Under the pieces are notes generated by a model. The model saw nothing but the letters and a program-made list of their open reading frames with translations. It searched no databases and was not told where the DNA came from. A stretch of DNA of 12,243 nucleotides from Candidatus Tenderia sp. (GTDB lineage Bacteria; Pseudomonadota; Gammaproteobacteria; Tenderiales; Tenderiaceae): positions 1-12,243 of the forward strand of contig JASBUE010000333.1 of NCBI GenBank assembly GCA_030148045.1, read 5' to 3'. This document shows positions 9,056 through 12,243 of this stretch, one piece after another (the stretch's first letter is position 1; each line of letters opens with the position of its first letter). A program made the translations under genes and the position numbers.

Positions 9056-9718
9056 TCAGGTTATGGTGTTGACACCGTTCTGGGTGCCTAGTAACAGCAC
9101 ATCGGCCGGGCGCCTGGCGAACAGGCCGTTGGTGACCACGCCAACGATGTTGTTGAGTGTCTCCTCCATCTCGACGGGATTGAGGATCTCCAGGTGGTGC
9201 ACGTCGAGGATGATGTTGCCGTTGTCGGTGACGAAGCCGTCGCGGTAGACCGGCTCGCCGCCCAGCTTGACCAGCTGGCGCGCCACATAGCTGCGCGCCA
9301 TAGGGATCACCTCGACGGGCAGGGGGAACTTGCCCAACATATCCACCAGTTTCGATTCGTCGGCGATGCAGATGAATTTTTCCGCTGCCGCGGCGACGAT
9401 CTTTTCGCGCGTCAGCGCGCCGCCGCCGCCCTTGATCAGGTGCAGATATTTGTTCGACTCGTCGGCGCCGTCCACGTAGAGCGGGATGTTGCCGGCGCTG
9501 TTGAGGTCGATCACCTCAATGCCGTGGCCGCGCAGCCGTTCGGCGCTGGCCTCGGAGCTGGCCACGGTGGCGTCGATCTTGCCCTTCATCCTGGCCAGGC
9601 CGTCGATAAAGTGGTTGGCCGTCGAACCGGTGCCGATGCCGACCACCATGCCGGGTTCCACATATTCCAGCGCCGCTTCGGCGACCTGTTGCTTCATTTC
9701 GTCTTGTGATAAGGCCAT
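9056..9718 (-). CDS. rpiA: Ribose-5-phosphate isomerase A
   Basis: A 220-residue cytosolic enzyme (E. coli 219) interconverting ribose 5-phosphate and ribulose 5-phosphate in the pentose phosphate pathway. Visible family motifs are the phosphate-binding GIGTGSTA (27-34), DGADE (83-87), KGGGGALTREK (96-106) with the catalytic Glu105, and ADESKLVD (119-126). The start at 9718 gives the standard MALSQDEMKQQ N-terminus and has a strong GAGGTGA six bases upstream; a longer frame up to 9781 lacks support. The gene is divergent from ilvA and followed by DUF2905 on the same strand. Confidence 0.96.
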   Translation of the reverse strand: MALSQDEMKQQVAEAALEYVEPGMVVGIGTGSTANHFIDGLARMKGKIDATVASSEASAERLRGHGIEVIDLNSAGNIPLYVDGADESNKYLHLIKGGGGALTREKIVAAAAEKFICIADESKLVDMLGKFPLPVEVIPMARSYVARQLVKLGGEPVYRDGFVTDNGNIILDVHHLEILNPVEMEETLNNIVGVVTNGLFARRPADVLLLGTQNGVNTIT

Positions 9719-9752
9719 GGGCTCACCTCGTGTCCGTATGGAAAGTGGGATC

Positions 9753-9781
9753 ATGATACCGATACTCTTTTGATAAGTCAC
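9753..9781 (-). promoter_or_regulatory. Candidate rpiA promoter in the rpiA-ilvA divergent gap
   Basis: On the minus strand GTGACT (9776-9781) and TATCAT (9753-9758) are 17 bases apart, with four and five matches to the sigma-70 consensus, about 35 bases upstream of the rpiA ATG. The 101-base gap must also hold the ilvA promoter; I could not identify a convincing one, although an AT-rich GATAATTT lies at 9806-9813. No leader peptide or attenuator for ilvA is visible. Confidence 0.35.
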
Positions 9782-9819
9782 CGCTATGAAGTTCTGTAAG
9801 AAGCTGATAATTTAGCGAC

Positions 9820-11331
9820 ATGCCACAGAAATATATCGAAAAAATACTCCGGGCCCGGGTCTACGACGTGGCCCAGGAGACGCCGCTGGACCTGATGCCG
9901 AGGCTGTCGCAGCGCTTCGACAACCGGATCCTGCTCAAGCGCGAAGACCTGCAGCCGGTGTTCTCCTTCAAGCTGCGCGGTGCCTATAACAAGATAGTGA
10001 ATCTGCCGGAATCCGCACGTGCCAAGGGGGTGATCGCCGCCTCGGCAGGCAACCACGCCCAGGGGGTGGCGCTGTCGGCGCAGAAACTCGGCATCAAGGC
10101 GGTGATCGTCATGCCCAAGACCACCCCGGCGATCAAGGTGGCCGCGGTGCGCGCCTTCGGCGCCCGCGCCGTGCTGCACGGCGATGCCTACGACGAGGCC
10201 TATCAACACGCCATGGCGTTGGCTGAAAAAGAGGGGTTGACCTTCATCCACCCCTACGACGATCCGGACGTGATCGCCGGTCAGGGCACGGTGGGTATGG
10301 AGATCCTGCGTCAGCACCCCGGCCAACTGGATGCGGTGTTCGTGCCCGTGGGCGGCGGCGGACTGATCGCCGGGGTGGCGGCCTTTATCAAATATGTCTA
10401 CCCGCAGGTGAAGGTGATCGGCGTCGAGCCCGATGACGCCCCCTCCATGCACCACGCCCTGCAGTACCATCGCCGCGTGGTGCTGGATCAGGTGGGCATC
10501 TTCGCCGACGGCGTGGCGGTGCGTCAGGCCGGCAGGGAGCCCTACCGCATTGCGCGTAAGTGCGTCGACGAGGTGATCCTGGTCAGCTTCGACGAGATCT
10601 GCGCCGCGATCAAGGATATCTTCGACGACACCCGCTCCATCGCCGAACCGGCCGGGGCGCTGGCGGTGGCGGGGGTGAAGAAGTACATCGAGCGCGAGGG
10701 CGCCGGCGGTAAGACCCTGGTGGCCATCGACAGCGGCGCCAACATGAACTTCGACCGCCTGCGCCACGTTTCCGAGCGTGCCGAACTGGGCGAGCGCAAC
10801 GAGGCCATCCTGGCGGTGACCATCCCGGAAAAACCGGGCAGCTTCCGCCGTTTCTGCAACACCATCGGCAAGCGTGGCATCACCGAATTCAATTACCGTT
10901 ACGCCGACGACAAGGACGCCCATGTCTTCGTCGGCGTGCAGCTGGGCAGTAGCGAGGACGGCAGGGACGAACTGGTCAAACGCCTCGCCGACAAGGGCTA
11001 CCCGGTGATCGACATGACCGACAACGAGATGGCCAAACTGCACATCCGTCACATGGTCGGCGGCCGCGCCGAGGTCGGCAGTGAACTATTGTACCGCTTC
11101 GAATTCCCGGAGCGCCCCGGCGCCCTGCTGGCGTTTCTTACCCGGATGGGGCAGGGCTGGAACATCAGCCTGTTTCACTACCGCAACCACGGCGCCGCCT
11201 ACGGCCGGGTGCTGGTGGGCATGCAGGTACCCGACGGCGGTAAGAAACAACTCCAGGCGTTTCTCGACGAGTTGGGTTATACCTACGTGGAAGAAACGGC
11301 CAACCCGGCCTACAAGCTCTTTTTGCGTTGA
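9820..11331 (+). CDS. ilvA: Threonine ammonia-lyase, biosynthetic (IlvA)
   Basis: A 503-residue PLP enzyme deaminating threonine to 2-oxobutanoate, the first step of isoleucine synthesis (E. coli 514 residues). The catalytic domain carries the PLP lysine Lys51 in FSFKLRGAYNK, the substrate loop SAGNHAQG (75-82) and the phosphate-binding GGGGL (178-182). The C-terminal regulatory region has two ACT-like domains, beginning about 328 (AILAVTIPEKPGSFRRF) and 423 (LLYRFEFPERPGALLAF). Two ACT-like domains mark the long, isoleucine-inhibited biosynthetic form rather than the short catabolic TdcB. The ATG start gives the expected N-terminus but has no evident Shine-Dalgarno sequence, so translation may be leaderless-like or weak. 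It is divergent from rpiA and ends with TGA. Confidence 0.96.
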   Translation: MPQKYIEKILRARVYDVAQETPLDLMPRLSQRFDNRILLKREDLQPVFSFKLRGAYNKIVNLPESARAKGVIAASAGNHAQGVALSAQKLGIKAVIVMPKTTPAIKVAAVRAFGARAVLHGDAYDEAYQHAMALAEKEGLTFIHPYDDPDVIAGQGTVGMEILRQHPGQLDAVFVPVGGGGLIAGVAAFIKYVYPQVKVIGVEPDDAPSMHHALQYHRRVVLDQVGIFADGVAVRQAGREPYRIARKCVDEVILVSFDEICAAIKDIFDDTRSIAEPAGALAVAGVKKYIEREGAGGKTLVAIDSGANMNFDRLRHVSERAELGERNEAILAVTIPEKPGSFRRFCNTIGKRGITEFNYRYADDKDAHVFVGVQLGSSEDGRDELVKRLADKGYPVIDMTDNEMAKLHIRHMVGGRAEVGSELLYRFEFPERPGALLAFLTRMGQGWNISLFHYRNHGAAYGRVLVGMQVPDGGKKQLQAFLDELGYTYVEETANPAYKLFLR

Positions 11332-11333
11332 GG

Positions 11334-11413
11334 TGATCGGCCCTCCATTTGCCGCCGCTTGGTTATTGGTTTTATGCCGAATTCACTACAGGTTTGAGGG
11401 GGTCGGCCGATCA
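11334..11413. other. Intergenic stretch after ilvA with a distant inverted repeat
   Basis: TGATCGGCC (11334-11342) is complementary to GGCCGATCA (11405-11413) across 62 bases, but there is no T-run, so it is not a clear terminator. Nothing else is recognisable between ilvA and the next gene. Confidence 0.25.
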
Positions 11414-11433
11414 TTTCCTTATCGGCAGAGGGC

Positions 11434-12084
11434 ATGATCGGGCGAAACAGGATGCTGGATTTTTTCAAGAGTAGGAATCGCGGCGCCGGCAAGGATGAAA
11501 AGCCGGTGCTCGACGGCCGCACGGTCTGCCGTCTGATGCGCCATTTCCCCGTAGGTACCAAGATTCGCTATTATCCCGAATATTGCAAAGAACTGTTGCT
11601 CGATTCGGTGGTCATCGCCTATGCCATCAATGACCAGATTGTCTACTCCGCCGTCAACCTGAGTTGCGACGAGAGCAGCGCCACCCTGGAGTTTGATGAT
11701 CAGGGCCAGCATTACAGCTTCAATACGGTTACCGCCTTCAAGATCATCTTGCCGGTATTCAGCCAGAGCGAGGCCAAGCTCGATTACGCCAAGCGCGAAG
11801 AATTGCTCAGGATCGGCGGGCTGGTCAAGGACAACACCATTACCCTCATGGCGAGGCACCAGAACGGCCAGGTGCCGGTGCTGGAGACTACGGTGGAAAA
11901 GCGCGTCATTCTGCAGGAAGGGTTCTACGCCGGGCAGATGGCCGCGTTTCTCGACGTGGATGCCGAATCCCTCATGCTTTTCCGCCGCCGCCACCAGATG
12001 GGCGAGCCAGTCTTCACGCGGAATGCAATCGGCATCGGTAAAGGCGACATAGGTGCCCTTGGCGGCGGCAATACCCGCGACTGA
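11434..12084 (+). CDS. Uncharacterised protein with chimeric C-terminus
   Basis: A 216-codon frame I do not recognise. Residues 1 to about 182 look like a real soluble, mixed alpha/beta protein: VCRLMRHFPVGTKIRYYPEY, several beta-like stretches, then KREELLRIGGLVKDNTITLMAR and ETTVEKRVILQEGFYAG. A PilZ-like regulatory fold crossed my mind, but I see no RxxxR-D/NxSxxG signature, so I make no functional claim. From about 11981 onward the frame is antisense to a glycosyltransferase fragment and then to murF, so the last 34 residues are not native and the true C-terminus is missing. The start is uncertain: ATG at 11434 has GAGGG only one base away, and ATG at 11452 (MLDFFKSRN) is an equally good choice. 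Confidence 0.55.
   Translation: MIGRNRMLDFFKSRNRGAGKDEKPVLDGRTVCRLMRHFPVGTKIRYYPEYCKELLLDSVVIAYAINDQIVYSAVNLSCDESSATLEFDDQGQHYSFNTVTAFKIILPVFSQSEAKLDYAKREELLRIGGLVKDNTITLMARHQNGQVPVLETTVEKRVILQEGFYAGQMAAFLDVDAESLMLFRRRHQMGEPVFTRNAIGIGKGDIGALGGGNTRD
11980..12054 (-). pseudogene. Fragment of a family 2 glycosyltransferase
   Basis: Minus-strand translation reads TYVAFTDADCIPREDWLAHLV, the conserved GT2 segment in which the DxD-like DADC motif binds the nucleotide-sugar and metal. Only about 25 codons are present, fused in frame to MurF on the upstream side and passing into antisense of the unknown plus-strand gene on the other. Both boundaries lie in or next to GCC/GGC runs (11982-11992 and 12061-12069). 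It is a fragment, not a gene. Confidence 0.7.
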
Positions 12085-12243
12085 GCCGAAGCCCTCGACA
12101 TGGGCCGGCTTGACGTTGTTCACCGCGGTGACGCGGGGGCGGCCGATACCGCACAGGTAGCCGATGTCGTCGGGGCCGTTGGCGCCCATCTCCAGTATCA
12201 GTACATCGTGCCCCGGCTCCAGCCCGAACAGGGTCATGGGCAC
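12055..12243 (-). pseudogene. murF: MurF fragment (UDP-MurNAc-tripeptide:D-Ala-D-Ala ligase), truncated by junction
   Basis: The minus-strand translation from the window edge gives PMTLFGLEPGHDVLILEMGA, then DDIGYL, and VTAVNNVKPAHVEGFGSVAG followed by AKG, the central ATPase domain of MurF, the last cytoplasmic ligase of peptidoglycan precursor synthesis. About 63 codons are seen. The N-terminal part lies outside the window. Family sequences continue after AKG with E and a long C-terminal half, but here the frame switches to a glycosyltransferase motif. So the C-terminal half is lost at about 12055. The GTG at the edge is not a true start. Confidence 0.75.

Noticed and set aside
9719..9819. 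Isoleucine leader peptide or attenuator ahead of ilvA
   Set aside because: The gap is only about 100 bases, with no Ile-rich short frame and no terminator-antiterminator pair.
9784..11052. Long minus-strand frame of 422 codons opposite ilvA
   Set aside because: Shadow of ilvA: His/Asp/Gly-rich with no recognisable motif, while the plus strand encodes complete IlvA.
11419..12243. A single 274-codon minus-strand gene
   Set aside because: Only the first 63 codons match MurF and the next 25 match GT2; the rest is antisense to a better plus-strand frame, with low-complexity His/Gly/Leu-rich composition typical of shadow frames.

Overview
The window looks like GC-rich gammaproteobacterial chromosome. 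The protein sequences resemble those of Gammaproteobacteria, with a Uup-type ABC-F protein, MtfA, ZapE, RpiA and a two-ACT-domain IlvA. The divergent rpiA/ilvA pair is an arrangement I associate with Pseudomonas-like and sulfur-oxidising gammaproteobacteria. That placement is inference from gene content; no rRNA or other phylogenetic marker is present.

Layout from left to right. On the minus strand lie the N-terminal part of methionine synthase MetH (cut by the window edge) and, upstream of it, a MarC-family membrane protein whose reading frame is broken by an in-frame TAG near its C-terminus. Diverging from marC is a tight plus-strand operon: a TetR-family regulator, a thioredoxin-coupled arsenate reductase (ArsC) and an aquaporin. 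It reads as an arsenic detoxification unit of the AqpS type under a TetR rather than an ArsR regulator. Next comes a REP-associated tyrosine transposase (RAYT) bracketed by two REP inverted-repeat doublets. A housekeeping pair, uup-mtfA, follows on the plus strand. It converges, with overlapping ends, on a minus-strand zapE that is also interrupted by an in-frame TAG just before its Walker A motif.

Upstream of zapE are a possible 47-codon ORF and a 171-bp MITE-like element with perfect 19-bp terminal inverted repeats. These are followed by a YdcH/DUF465 gene, a convergent DUF2905 membrane protein gene with an intrinsic terminator, rpiA (same strand as DUF2905, probably one operon), and divergent ilvA.

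The right end is anomalous. A plus-strand gene of unknown function runs into a fragment of about 75 bp encoding the DADC signature of a family 2 glycosyltransferase on the minus strand. That fragment is fused in frame to a MurF fragment that leaves the window. The joints fall in GCC/GGC trinucleotide runs. This is either a genuine complex rearrangement or, more likely, an amplification or assembly chimera, and it is the part of the window most in need of checking.

The most notable points are the TetR-arsC-aquaporin operon, the two amber-interrupted genes (each one C-to-T change from a CAG codon), the RAYT/REP unit, the MITE and the chimeric right end. I do not see a clearly new defence or metabolic system.
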